From Bacteroidales bacterium (GTDB taxonomy: Bacteria; Bacteroidota; Bacteroidia; Bacteroidales; Prolixibacteraceae): 64,000 nt of DNA. The notes under the pieces are model-generated. The model was not told the origin of the DNA, searched no databases, and was given only the letters and a program-made list of their open reading frames with translations. Of the stretch, positions 16,516-24,635 are shown piece after piece (within the stretch, counting starts at the first letter, position 1; every line of letters starts with the position of its first letter). The position numbers and the translations under genes are program-made. The stretch spans positions 1-64,000 of the forward strand of contig JAAYDJ010000032.1 in the NCBI GenBank assembly GCA_012729335.1, written 5' to 3'.

Positions 16516-17067
16516 ATCAGGTGAGCGATAAAAAGCAGCTCCGAAAGTAAGGGAAAGGGAAGCAGGACTTAATTGGACTGCGGAACAGACCGCACGGGTG
16601 AAAGCCCGCTTACGGGAAGAGCCGGAGCCGGCCGACGCGGGGTCACACCCGGGGGAGCCGGAAAACGCCAGCCGCCGCAAGGTGTTCTTTGGAAGGTTGA
16701 GCCCAGCAGGGGGAAGAGAGTAAAAGACTCCGGTCTGAGAAAACTTTCCCGGAAAGGGAAGGGTGCACACCCTGAACGAACCGCCGTCGGAGGAGGCCGC
16801 AAGGCCCCCGCACGAAGGTCATGAGGGCACTCCGTCCGCCAAAGCCTCGGAATGAGAAATCAGGAAGAGGAGCAACGGACCATCCGGAAATCCGGTCGTA
16901 ATACACCGGAGGGAAGGATCAGGGCAGATTTTCCCGGCAGGTGGTGCAAACCAAACCAGGGGGAGAGAAGCCGGTTGAAATAACCGTAGCCTGACGCCGC
17001 AGGAAACTCCGGTGGAATGCAGCGAAACGGGAACTGTCAGAAATGATGGTTCCCGTTTGTGTTTTAT
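16516..17067 (+). ncRNA. Putative structured non-coding RNA, copy 2 (about 550 nt)
   Basis: Second copy of the 551-nt unit, from tcaggt at 16517 to gttttat at 17067, on the same strand as copy 1. The helices named for copy 1 are mostly kept: the first changes from TGTGG/CCGCA to TGCGG/CCGCA, replacing a U-G pair by C-G, and other changes fall in loops (AACGGA to AACAGA). The segment 16930-16975 differs most yet keeps a TGGT-GCAA-ACCA hairpin. It ends 38 nt from the convergent TPR gene. Whether both copies are functional or one is decaying cannot be decided, but both keep promoter and terminator. Confidence 0.75.
17026..17066 (+). terminator. Intrinsic terminator of ncRNA copy 2
   Basis: Same 9-bp aacgggaac/gttcccgtt stem as copy 1, followed by ttgtgtttta. 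The single difference is c to a in the loop. Confidence 0.83.
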
Positions 17068-17105
17068 GGCCTTCCGTGAAGCTCCTTCCTTCAGGTGCTC
17101 CTTCC

Positions 17106-17723
17106 CTATTTCAGCAGTTCAAGTCCTTCAAGGGCCGATTTGTCGCCGGGGGCATAAAGAAGTACCTTGTTGAAAAGGACTTTGGCCTCCCTGGTTTTTC
17201 CCATCCGGAGGCTGGTCCAGGCCAGCATCAGCAATCCATCGTAATCAAAGGGGTAGAGGTCAACCAGTTTCTGGAAATGGCGGAAGGCTTTCTGCCACTC
17301 TTTCCGGTTGTAATGGACCATGCCGAGCCGGTAGAGGGTGACGGTACTCCCTGGATTATGGGTGAGGATCTCTTCGTAGACGGCCACCACTTCATCCATT
17401 TGGCCCAGGGCGGTCAGGGGAAGAATCAGCCCGTGCCGGGCCTCCTCCGAATAGGGGAGGATCTCCAGGGCCTTGCGGTAGTAGTTCAGGGACTCCCCAT
17501 GCGCCCCCGATTTGTAACTCAGCCATCCCAGTCTCAGGTTATATTCATAGGAGTTCTCCTGGTAGCCTTTTTTTAGGAAGGAGGCTGCTTTCCGGTAATC
17601 TCCTTCCTTTTCGGCCACATAACTCTCCCCGAAGGCTTTCAGAACGGTCTCGCTGTACTGTGCACGTGCTACCGTGGTGCCCCAGAGCAGGGGGATGATC
17701 AGGAGTAGTTTCAGAAGTTCCAT
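17106..17723 (-). CDS. Exported tetratricopeptide-repeat protein
   Basis: A 205-residue protein with a signal peptide (MELLKLLLIIPLLWGTTVARAQ) and about five TPR-type helical pairs, visible as YVAEKEGDYRKAASFLKKGY, LGWLSYKSGAHGESLNYYRKAL, YEEILTHNPGSTVTLYRLGM and WTSLRMGKTREAKVLFNKVL. TPRs are scaffolds for protein-protein contact; this one should sit in the periplasm. Its start overlaps the end of the upstream barrel gene by 13 nt, so the two are translationally coupled. It is the last gene of the seven-gene operon starting at 24883. Confidence 0.85.
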   Translation of the reverse strand: MELLKLLLIIPLLWGTTVARAQYSETVLKAFGESYVAEKEGDYRKAASFLKKGYQENSYEYNLRLGWLSYKSGAHGESLNYYRKALEILPYSEEARHGLILPLTALGQMDEVVAVYEEILTHNPGSTVTLYRLGMVHYNRKEWQKAFRHFQKLVDLYPFDYDGLLMLAWTSLRMGKTREAKVLFNKVLLYAPGDKSALEGLELLK

Positions 17724-19054
17724 GTCAGACTGATTAATAGGCTGTGATCATTAAACGTATAGTACTTCTTGTAATAATCTGTCGGATTGGTGTACACAAA
17801 AGTCGTACCTTTTTTTTCGGAGAGCTGGTATCTCAGGGCAGCATTCATTTTGTAGGCGAACAGGGGGATCCACAGGGTAGCGCCGGTCATGGCACTGACC
17901 GTTTCTGGCATATTGTAAACCACCAGTCCTTCTGCGGTGCTGAAACGGGCGATGTCGCCCCGTGTGGCTTCCCCGGTCAGCCATACCGGCCCGGCCTTCA
18001 CGGCTGCTTTCTGCGTAAAGACACTTTTAGGATGATCCGTGCCTTCATCGAAGTGCAGGGATCCTTCGGAAACCAGATAAAAGTTGGAATTTCCGAAGGG
18101 GTAAATGGTCAGCCGGCCATTGACCTGGATCTGCCGGAATCCGTTGATTTCTCCTCCGGTGACCGAAAAGAGAGGTGTGACCAGGGCCATTTCCCGGGCG
18201 AATCCAGTATTGAAGAGCCAGTCGGTGTACCTCAGGGATGCACCGGTGAGGGCGTACACCCCGGGGGAGGCCACTTCAGGGTAATGGTAGGGGCTCTCCC
18301 CCTTCAGAAAGGAGAGGGAGGAGAAGAGACGCCATCCTTTTCCCGTCAAAAAACGACCCTGTGAGAAGAGTTGCCACTGCGCGGTGGTGGTGGGCATGGT
18401 GGCTTCCACCAGGTTGGGCACTGAGGTGAAATGTTGGGTGCGGTCGATGGCGATGTGGCTGAGGTTGGTATAGAGGTTGAAACGGGGAGAAAGGTGCAGG
18501 TCTGCGCCCACTGATGTGTACCATTGCCTGCGCAGCACACTCCTGTAATTGCTGTAACTGCCCGCCTCCGCGATATTTTCCTCGACCAGGGAGGCGTGGT
18601 TTGTGTTTCCTGAAAGATAATTCTCCGCCGACAGGCTGGAAAGGGCCCCCTGTAGTCTGATTCCCAGTCGGGCGCGGGTGTCGGCGGTCAGCCTGCCGGC
18701 CAGAAGGCGGGCCTCATCCTGCCGCCCCGCCATGACCAGAGAAGCGTGCAGATATCCGGTGGTAAATTCATCCTCCTTATACGCTTCATGTGCCGCGGAT
18801 AGGTGAACCACTGCTTTTCTGAATTTCTTCATTTCAAATGCGGCCACACCTGCTCTCACCCGCAAATAGTAAAAGTCAATTCCCTGGCGAAGAGACTCCT
18901 CCGTGACCTTCAGCAGGGCTGGCCATGCCTTCTCCTGATAGTGTTCCCAGGACAGAGAGTCCGCTACTGCAGGAGTAAGCACCACCTTCTCCTGGGATTT
19001 TCCCGTCAGGGAAACCACCAGAAGAAACAGAATCAATATCAGGATTCGGTGCAT
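17711..19054 (-). CDS. Outer-membrane beta-barrel protein with N-terminal helical repeats
   Basis: A 447-residue protein with a signal peptide (MHRILILILFLLVVSLTG), a periplasmic helical TPR-like region to about residue 140, and a C-terminal region of alternating amphipathic strands (VGADLHLSPRFNLYTNLSHIA, QLFSQGRFLTGKGWRLFSSLSF, ASLRYTDWLFNTGF) ending in LTWNF. The terminal aromatic residue is typical for BAM-inserted barrels. The family is unclear; a YaiO-like barrel is possible. It overlaps both neighbours (16 nt with the transporter-peptidase gene, 13 nt with the TPR gene), so the three products are probably made together as an envelope complex. Confidence 0.8.
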   Translation of the reverse strand: MHRILILILFLLVVSLTGKSQEKVVLTPAVADSLSWEHYQEKAWPALLKVTEESLRQGIDFYYLRVRAGVAAFEMKKFRKAVVHLSAAHEAYKEDEFTTGYLHASLVMAGRQDEARLLAGRLTADTRARLGIRLQGALSSLSAENYLSGNTNHASLVEENIAEAGSYSNYRSVLRRQWYTSVGADLHLSPRFNLYTNLSHIAIDRTQHFTSVPNLVEATMPTTTAQWQLFSQGRFLTGKGWRLFSSLSFLKGESPYHYPEVASPGVYALTGASLRYTDWLFNTGFAREMALVTPLFSVTGGEINGFRQIQVNGRLTIYPFGNSNFYLVSEGSLHFDEGTDHPKSVFTQKAAVKAGPVWLTGEATRGDIARFSTAEGLVVYNMPETVSAMTGATLWIPLFAYKMNAALRYQLSEKKGTTFVYTNPTDYYKKYYTFNDHSLLISLTWNF

Positions 19055-21237
19055 AACGCTTTAAAATCATAATGTTTATCCGTATAATCAAACTCCGTGA
19101 TGCAGTTTTGCCTCAAGGTGATACGGAAATGGTACTTTTCCTTTGTGCCCTTGTCGACAGTGGCTTCCAGGAGGGCCGAAGAGGCATAGAGGTCGTCTTC
19201 CAGGGCACCATAGCGGAGGGTATAGCCGGACTTCTTGTATATGCGGAAGGGAGCGATGAAATCCTGCAGGAAGAGCTGCCGGGGTTTATAGACCTTGTCG
19301 GGTGGCAGACTGTCGTCGAGGGTGAGATCCTGGTAATAGCCGGTCAGTACCTTGTAAAATCCGAGATAGAAGTAGTAAAGGAGGGAGTTCCGGCTTCCCA
19401 GAAAGTTGAGGAACCAGTGGATATGGCCGTTGTTGTGGAAGTATGCGACGGCGCCTGTGCGCATGCATTCAAAGTAGCTGTTGTTGTATTCATCGGTTTT
19501 TATTTCCCAGGTATGGTTCCCCAGCAGCCATTCCGGGGCTTCTCCTGAAACCGCGAAGGTCAGTTTTCTTCCCGGAAGGAAGTGGAAAGCCTGTTCGAAG
19601 AGGGGGTGGTTGCGGATGGCCGTCACGGTTTCATTTTCCAGCGGGATGGCATGGGTTTTAAGAATCTTTTTTCCACCGTCAGTCAGGAGGTATTCCGAAA
19701 GGGGATAGGCCAGGGTTTTGCTGCCGATATGGGGGGTGGACTGGATCTGGAAATGGAGGTGTGGGTAGGGGGAGCGTCCTGAGTTTCCGCAGAGGGCGAG
19801 AAGGTCGCCTCTTTTTACGGAATCCCCTTTCTTTACCTTGAGGGAGCCGGGCTTAAGGTGGCTGAGCTGAGAGTAGAGGTGGTCGGCATGGCGGATGACG
19901 ATGCTGTTTCCCCAGTTCTGGCGGAGGTTATGGTCACCGATCAGGTTGTCGGGGATGCCATCGGTCAGGTCAGCCACGGTGCCGTCGGCGGGGGCCACCA
20001 CCGGCTTCTCATAGCAATAATAATCGCGGGCGATCGCCCCGTTTCCCCTGAAGGTCTCCCCTTCGGGACCGGTTATCACCAAATCCCATGCGTGGGCCCA
20101 TTCCCCCCTGTGCGTGTGGACTCCGTGAAATCCCTGGCTTACCGTCCATTCCCCCATCACCGGCAGGGAGACAGCTATGTCTCCGGGTGAAAAATAACGG
20201 TTTTCGGTATTGTGCTGGTAGTAGAGGTTTTTCTCGGGCGTATAGAGCTGCACCTGGGTTTCTATCAGCCGCTTCCCGGGTTTGATCCTGATCTTAAGGA
20301 TGTAGAGGAAGGTGAGAACCACAATGTTGAAGGGGAGGGCATAAACGCCCAGGCGGAAAAGGGTAAAGAGTTGTTGCAGGCTGACGGTGATGACGATGAC
20401 CAGCGGGAGGAGCCAGAGGAGCCAGAGGTATGACCATCGTGAGGGGATGAGGAAGAAACCTCCCAGGGCGATGCTTGTGAGGATGTAGTTGAATCCGATA
20501 TAGCTGTAAGCCAGGGTGGTGATGTCGGCGCCGGTGATCCTGTAGAAGAGCCAGGCCAGCGAGAAGCCGGCCAGGGAAAGGGTGAAGGCGATCCGCGACC
20601 AGAGGAGCAGCCCGGTGGCGATCAGAAGTCCGGCCAGCAGGTTGTACTGGAAGAAAATGGCCCCCAATGAAAAGAGGTAGGTCCGTAGGCCGGGGGAGGT
20701 GATCAGGCTGTCGAAAGTCTCGACCAGCTCAATCAGTCCTTTACCGCCGAGGGCAAAAAGTTCGTTGTGGGTATAAATGCCCCGTTCACTGAGGCCGAGG
20801 GCGGTGAACTGCCCCGAGGCGAGCATGACCAGCCAGATGCCCAGGAGGAAAGGGATGCTCAGATAGGGGAGTTGGTATTTGTAGAGGAATCCCTGTATGG
20901 CGATGGTAAAGAAAAAGGTCATCAGGGCGGCCGTCATGAGGAGCAGGTAAAAGGCGAATCCCGGCTGGAAGGTCAGGCCGAAGCCGAGGCCCACCAGGAG
21001 ACTGTTGAATCCGTAGTATCCCTTACGGAGGTACCAAGAGGAGAAGCCCATGCTTTGTGCGGCCACATTGCTCACCGCCACCGCCAAAGCCCCGGAAATC
21101 CCCGCCAGGGGATCGATGAAGCTCACCCCTACCAGGAAAAAGGCGAGCAAACGGTTATCGGAGAAGAAGATTTGCGGATAGCTGTTGAGAAAGCCCTCCA
21201 ACTGAAGGGAAAGCGTATGTGCGGAGGGTTTTCTCAT
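19039..21237 (-). CDS. Urea-transporter-like membrane domain fused to M23 metallopeptidase domain
   Basis: A 732-residue fusion. Residues about 25-310 are a polytopic membrane domain with urea-transporter features: FIDPLAGISGALAVAVSNVAAQ and YYGFNSLLVGLGFGL, repeated as a pseudo-duplicated second half (NLLAGLLIA, GFNYILTSIALGGFF). Residues about 365-530 form an M23 (lysostaphin-type) domain with HAWDL, YSQLSHLKPGS and GNSGRSPYPHLHFQI, so the HxH zinc motif is intact, while the first motif reads H-x2-D rather than the usual H-x3-D. The last 180 residues are an unassigned beta-rich domain. M23 enzymes cut peptidoglycan cross-bridges. The start overlaps the upstream decarboxylase by 4 nt. The fusion suggests channel-coupled envelope processing, but function is unknown. 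Confidence 0.82.
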   Translation of the reverse strand: MRKPSAHTLSLQLEGFLNSYPQIFFSDNRLLAFFLVGVSFIDPLAGISGALAVAVSNVAAQSMGFSSWYLRKGYYGFNSLLVGLGFGLTFQPGFAFYLLLMTAALMTFFFTIAIQGFLYKYQLPYLSIPFLLGIWLVMLASGQFTALGLSERGIYTHNELFALGGKGLIELVETFDSLITSPGLRTYLFSLGAIFFQYNLLAGLLIATGLLLWSRIAFTLSLAGFSLAWLFYRITGADITTLAYSYIGFNYILTSIALGGFFLIPSRWSYLWLLWLLPLVIVITVSLQQLFTLFRLGVYALPFNIVVLTFLYILKIRIKPGKRLIETQVQLYTPEKNLYYQHNTENRYFSPGDIAVSLPVMGEWTVSQGFHGVHTHRGEWAHAWDLVITGPEGETFRGNGAIARDYYCYEKPVVAPADGTVADLTDGIPDNLIGDHNLRQNWGNSIVIRHADHLYSQLSHLKPGSLKVKKGDSVKRGDLLALCGNSGRSPYPHLHFQIQSTPHIGSKTLAYPLSEYLLTDGGKKILKTHAIPLENETVTAIRNHPLFEQAFHFLPGRKLTFAVSGEAPEWLLGNHTWEIKTDEYNNSYFECMRTGAVAYFHNNGHIHWFLNFLGSRNSLLYYFYLGFYKVLTGYYQDLTLDDSLPPDKVYKPRQLFLQDFIAPFRIYKKSGYTLRYGALEDDLYASSALLEATVDKGTKEKYHFRITLRQNCITEFDYTDKHYDFKALCTES

Positions 21238-22583
21238 GTGCGGAGGCGTTCAGGTACCCGTTCCTGGGCGCGGAAGGTTTCCAGGTTTTCCCGCTCCCTG
21301 ATGATATCGATTTGTCCGTCGGTACCGGCAAGGACTACCCTTGGCCGGTAAGTGATAAACTGCATCCACTGGGTCATGTTGTAGGCGCCGATGCGCTCAA
21401 TGACTACGGGATCTCCGGGTTGAAGGAGGGGGAATCGGACGGCCTGACGGAGGACATCGATATTCATGCAGAGCGGTCCGCAAACCTGTGTGTCTTCGGA
21501 ATTGGAGGTTACAGGAACGCCCGGCAGAAGGGTATGTTCATACCAAAAGGAGGTAAACAGATGGTTGACGCCGATGTCGGTAATCATGGCGCGCCGGCCA
21601 CTGGCCATCCGCTTGTTGGCGATGACCGTGCCCACGAGGAACCCGGCATCGTCGATAAGCGCACGCCCGGTCTCCAGAATAAGCAGAGGAAGCTCTTCCG
21701 GTCTGATTTCCGAACTGAGGAGGGCTCCCGTGATGGCCTCCGCATAATCGTCGAATGTGGGACAAGTATCGCTGCCCGGAAGGTAGGCCCCCTTCAGGGT
21801 ATTGCTGGTGGCAAACCCCCCGCCCATGTCGAGGTATTTCACCATGTGGCTGAACTTACGTGCGGTCCGCACCGCCAGGTCAGCCATTTTGGCCGCCGCC
21901 ACACCATATGCCGCCGTACTCATGATATAGGTGCCGATGTGGGTGTGCAGGCCCACCAGTTCCAGGTGCTCACTGTTCATGATCCGGTTGACGGCATTCC
22001 AGGCTTCCCCGTTTTCGTAGTTGAATCCAAACCGTTCCCATTGGGGATAGATGCCCGTGTCCATGTTAATGCGAATGGCTACCTTGGCCTTCAAGGGAAG
22101 CTTCCGCGAGAGCCTGATGATCAGGTAGAGCTCATCGAAATGGTCGATATGGATCAGGGAGCCCTGCCTGATGGCCTGCTCCAGTTCACTTTCGGTTTTG
22201 CCCGGACCGTTGAAGATGACTTTTTTCGGGTCGGTGCCGTTGCCGAGGGCCTTTTCGTATTCAAACCAGGAGACCACTTCCGCCCAGAATCCTTCCTGGT
22301 GGAAAATGCGGCAGACCGCATCGAGATAATTGGTTTTGTACGACCAGGCGAACTGTACCTTGGGATAGCGTACCGAGAAGGCCCGTTGGATGTCGCGGCA
22401 GCTTTGGCGGATGGTGGATTCTGAAACGACATAGACCGGGGAGCCGTGATCGCGGAGCAGCTCCTTCACGGCATGGCCGTCGATTTCCAGGCGGGGTTCC
22501 ACCCTGTATTTGGCTCCGAACTTGTCGGGGATCCCGCTCTGCACCCGGTTAATGACCGGCCGTTCATACCTGAGTTTTTCCAT
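21234..22583 (-). CDS. PLP-dependent decarboxylase, fold type III (LysA/ODC-like)
   Basis: A 449-residue enzyme that should remove a carboxyl group from a basic or D-configured amino acid. PLP site motifs are complete: Schiff-base Lys83 in WSYKTNY, HTHIG, the phosphate-binding GGGFA, ETGRALIDDAG, the catalytic VCGPLCMNIDVL (Cys and Asp), and ERIGAYNM. It resembles diaminopimelate and carboxynorspermidine decarboxylases, but the specificity helix (TYIMSTAAYGVAAAK) is not that of standard LysA and the gene is embedded in an operon with a PqqD-like protein and an ATP-grasp ligase. A biosynthetic role for a modified peptide or amine is therefore more likely than lysine synthesis. The stop overlaps the next start (ATGA). 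Confidence 0.87.
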   Translation of the reverse strand: MEKLRYERPVINRVQSGIPDKFGAKYRVEPRLEIDGHAVKELLRDHGSPVYVVSESTIRQSCRDIQRAFSVRYPKVQFAWSYKTNYLDAVCRIFHQEGFWAEVVSWFEYEKALGNGTDPKKVIFNGPGKTESELEQAIRQGSLIHIDHFDELYLIIRLSRKLPLKAKVAIRINMDTGIYPQWERFGFNYENGEAWNAVNRIMNSEHLELVGLHTHIGTYIMSTAAYGVAAAKMADLAVRTARKFSHMVKYLDMGGGFATSNTLKGAYLPGSDTCPTFDDYAEAITGALLSSEIRPEELPLLILETGRALIDDAGFLVGTVIANKRMASGRRAMITDIGVNHLFTSFWYEHTLLPGVPVTSNSEDTQVCGPLCMNIDVLRQAVRFPLLQPGDPVVIERIGAYNMTQWMQFITYRPRVVLAGTDGQIDIIRERENLETFRAQERVPERLRT

Positions 22584-22692
22584 GGTTGCCTCTCTTATGC
22601 TTTTAAAACGATGCTTTTGTAAAAATAATACAGGTCGTTTGACTTCGATGGGTTGTGACGTGGAAGGCGATGGTGGTCTGCGGTACTCCTTC

Positions 22693-23475
22693 TCACTGCA
22701 CGATAAAACGTTTGGAAACCGAAGATGTTTGGCCTGAAAGGAGCCGGTAGCTGTATGTGCCGGGGGCCCATCCCGAGGTGTTCAGACGGAAGAAAGGTTC
22801 TCCGGTGCTCCTTTTTTCCAGCATGACTTGCCCGGTGGAGGAGGTCACCCGGAGCAGGGTTCCTTTTTCTCCCGGTGGCAGGGGAAGCATGATCTCCCCG
22901 GAAGCCGGGTTGGGCCAGGGATCGGAAAGCAGGGTGGTGACATGTGCGGCGGCGGTGGCCGATGAGGGAAGGGCATAGAGCAGGGTTTGTACCTTTCCCG
23001 GGCTCACCGTGTAGTCATAGGCATATACGGCCAGCTTGTAAGCTGTCTCCCCGGTTCGGATGACATAACCATAGAGGCCTCCGGGCATCGTGGCCAGCAC
23101 GGTACCATTCTCGCTGACAATACCTGCCGTGTAGCGTCCAGTCTCCGCCGTGGTGTATTCATACGCCGAATACCAGAGCTCCAGCGCATCATCCTGGTTA
23201 AAGAGGTTCCGGGTGACAAACTTGATGTCGTACAGATAGTAATTGGCCGGCAGGGTAATGGGGATGGTTTTCCAAAGGGTATGGTCGGTATGATAAACCC
23301 TGCACTGACTCTGGGCCACATCCATCAGGAAATACTTGTATTCGGTCGCGTCTATTTTGGTGGCCGAAAGCGAGTGGTCATAGCTTCTTTCGAAGGTGAC
23401 CTGTGCTGCCACAGGCTTCATGATGAGGATGGTGCCTGTCAGCAGAAGGAGAATGGCGAAGTTTTTCCGGTTCAT
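22693..23475 (-). CDS. Secreted protein with T9SS C-terminal sorting domain
   Basis: A 260-residue protein: signal peptide MNRKNFAILLLLTGTILIM to about PVAAQ, a beta-rich central domain (residues 26-170) with many aromatic residues (YLYDIKF, ALELWYSAYEY, GLYGYVIRTG), and a C-terminal sorting domain with SDPWPNPASGEIMLPLP, LLRVTSSTGQVML, WAPGTYSYRLL and final KRFIVQ. It should be carried across the outer membrane by the type IX system. It sits between the ATP-grasp and decarboxylase genes (65 and 109 nt gaps) in the same direction, and may be a substrate or surface partner of the system. I do not recognise the central domain. Confidence 0.82.
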   Translation of the reverse strand: MNRKNFAILLLLTGTILIMKPVAAQVTFERSYDHSLSATKIDATEYKYFLMDVAQSQCRVYHTDHTLWKTIPITLPANYYLYDIKFVTRNLFNQDDALELWYSAYEYTTAETGRYTAGIVSENGTVLATMPGGLYGYVIRTGETAYKLAVYAYDYTVSPGKVQTLLYALPSSATAAAHVTTLLSDPWPNPASGEIMLPLPPGEKGTLLRVTSSTGQVMLEKRSTGEPFFRLNTSGWAPGTYSYRLLSGQTSSVSKRFIVQ

Positions 23476-23540
23476 AAGTGTTGTAGATATGAGATTGAAA
23501 AAATAAGAACAATCCTCCGTGAGCCTCAGTTTCGCGTGGC

Positions 23541-24635
23541 TTACGGCAGGTCAGGGGAGGGGGGCTGGCCGGGGATATCCCCGGCACCGGCGGTGAGCTC
23601 CCCGGTCATGGTGATCTTCTCGAATTGCCCGATATCGCCGAGCAGGTCCCATGAGTAGCGGATGAACATTTTGCCGGTGGTATAGTGTTCCATGACCGGG
23701 ACTTCCATGCCCATGGCCAGTTGCACCAGAGCTCCGGGGATATTCTGGCCGGCACCCACGGCAAGATAGACCCAGGCGGGAATACGGGGATTGATCTCGA
23801 TCATATAGTATTCGGCAGAGGAGGTCCTGATCATTTCGAGCTCCATGCCCCCTCTCCAGCGGGTATTGGCGATCAGGTCACGCGTGATCTCCGTCATGCG
23901 GGGATCATCAATGGTGATCCCTCCCCAGGCTTTTCCCTTGTCGGTGATATACTGTTTCCGCATGGAAACGGCGGCTACCGTGCGGCCTGTGCCGTCACCC
24001 AGGGCCACCACGTTTACCTCGGTGCCCTTGACAAACTGCTGAACGATCACAGGCAGGCCCCATTTGGAAGAGATCTTATGGAAATGGACAGCCACCTGCT
24101 CCTTGTTCCAGGCCGGGTATGCATCGTAAAACCTGCCCTTGACCATCACCGGAAAATCAAATTCCTCCTCCAGATCACGCAGATCAGCAGTGGAAATGAT
24201 CTCCTTCGAGGCAGGTACCTTTATCCCGTATTTCTTCCCGAAAGCCGGCAGCAACGCCTTGCTGCGCTCTTCAAACTGTTCCGGCGACGGAAGGAATGTC
24301 CGGATACCCTGTTGCTTCAAAAGCTTTTCCGACTTGATGAAGGTGTAAAGCTCCGCATCGAAATTGGGAATGATCAGGTCAATCTTTTCACGGTCGTGAA
24401 TCTCCAGGATCCGGTTGAGGAATACCCTGGTTCCGGCCGAAGGGTAAGGGATCAGATAGGTGATATCGGTAATGCCGGGCATGTAAATCCCTGGCTCCAG
24501 ATTTTCATAGGCCAGTCCGATGATCCGCACGTCAAGACCCGACTCCCTGATTCCCCTGATCACCGGAACCCCCGGCCCGGGATTGTCGGTGTTGTTAAGC
24601 CCTGTGATGGCAATGTGCAGCGGTTTCCCCTTCAT
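23541..24635 (-). CDS. ATP-grasp domain protein (carboxylate-amine ligase type)
   Basis: A 364-residue ATP-grasp enzyme of the carbamoyl-phosphate-synthase/biotin-carboxylase-like branch. The N-terminal pre-ATP-grasp domain starts IAITGLNNTDNPGPGVPVIRG. The ATP-binding region includes FPVMVKGRFYDAY, the hinge VIVQQFVKGTEVNVVALG, and the metal-binding MELEMIRTSS and YMIEINPRIPAW (Glu/Asn). ATP-grasp ligases activate a carboxylate as an acyl phosphate and couple it to an amine or thiol. Here the gene overlaps the upstream PqqD-like gene by 4 nt, so the two are translationally coupled and their products probably work on one peptide or carrier. The C-terminal tail is proline-rich. Substrate unknown. 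Confidence 0.87.
   Translation of the reverse strand: MKGKPLHIAITGLNNTDNPGPGVPVIRGIRESGLDVRIIGLAYENLEPGIYMPGITDITYLIPYPSAGTRVFLNRILEIHDREKIDLIIPNFDAELYTFIKSEKLLKQQGIRTFLPSPEQFEERSKALLPAFGKKYGIKVPASKEIISTADLRDLEEEFDFPVMVKGRFYDAYPAWNKEQVAVHFHKISSKWGLPVIVQQFVKGTEVNVVALGDGTGRTVAAVSMRKQYITDKGKAWGGITIDDPRMTEITRDLIANTRWRGGMELEMIRTSSAEYYMIEINPRIPAWVYLAVGAGQNIPGALVQLAMGMEVPVMEHYTTGKMFIRYSWDLLGDIGQFEKITMTGELTAGAGDIPGQPPSPDLP

Noticed and set aside
15001-17067. Group II intron, RNase P RNA, tmRNA or 6S RNA as identity of the unit
   Set aside because: No domain V hairpin or intron boundary, no RNase P conserved core, no tRNA-like ends or tag frame, and the size is wrong for 6S. A formal Rfam search is still the deciding test.
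14892-17067. Composite transposon with the methyltransferase as cargo
   Set aside because: The flanking copies encode no transposase, lack terminal inverted repeats and show no target-site duplication.
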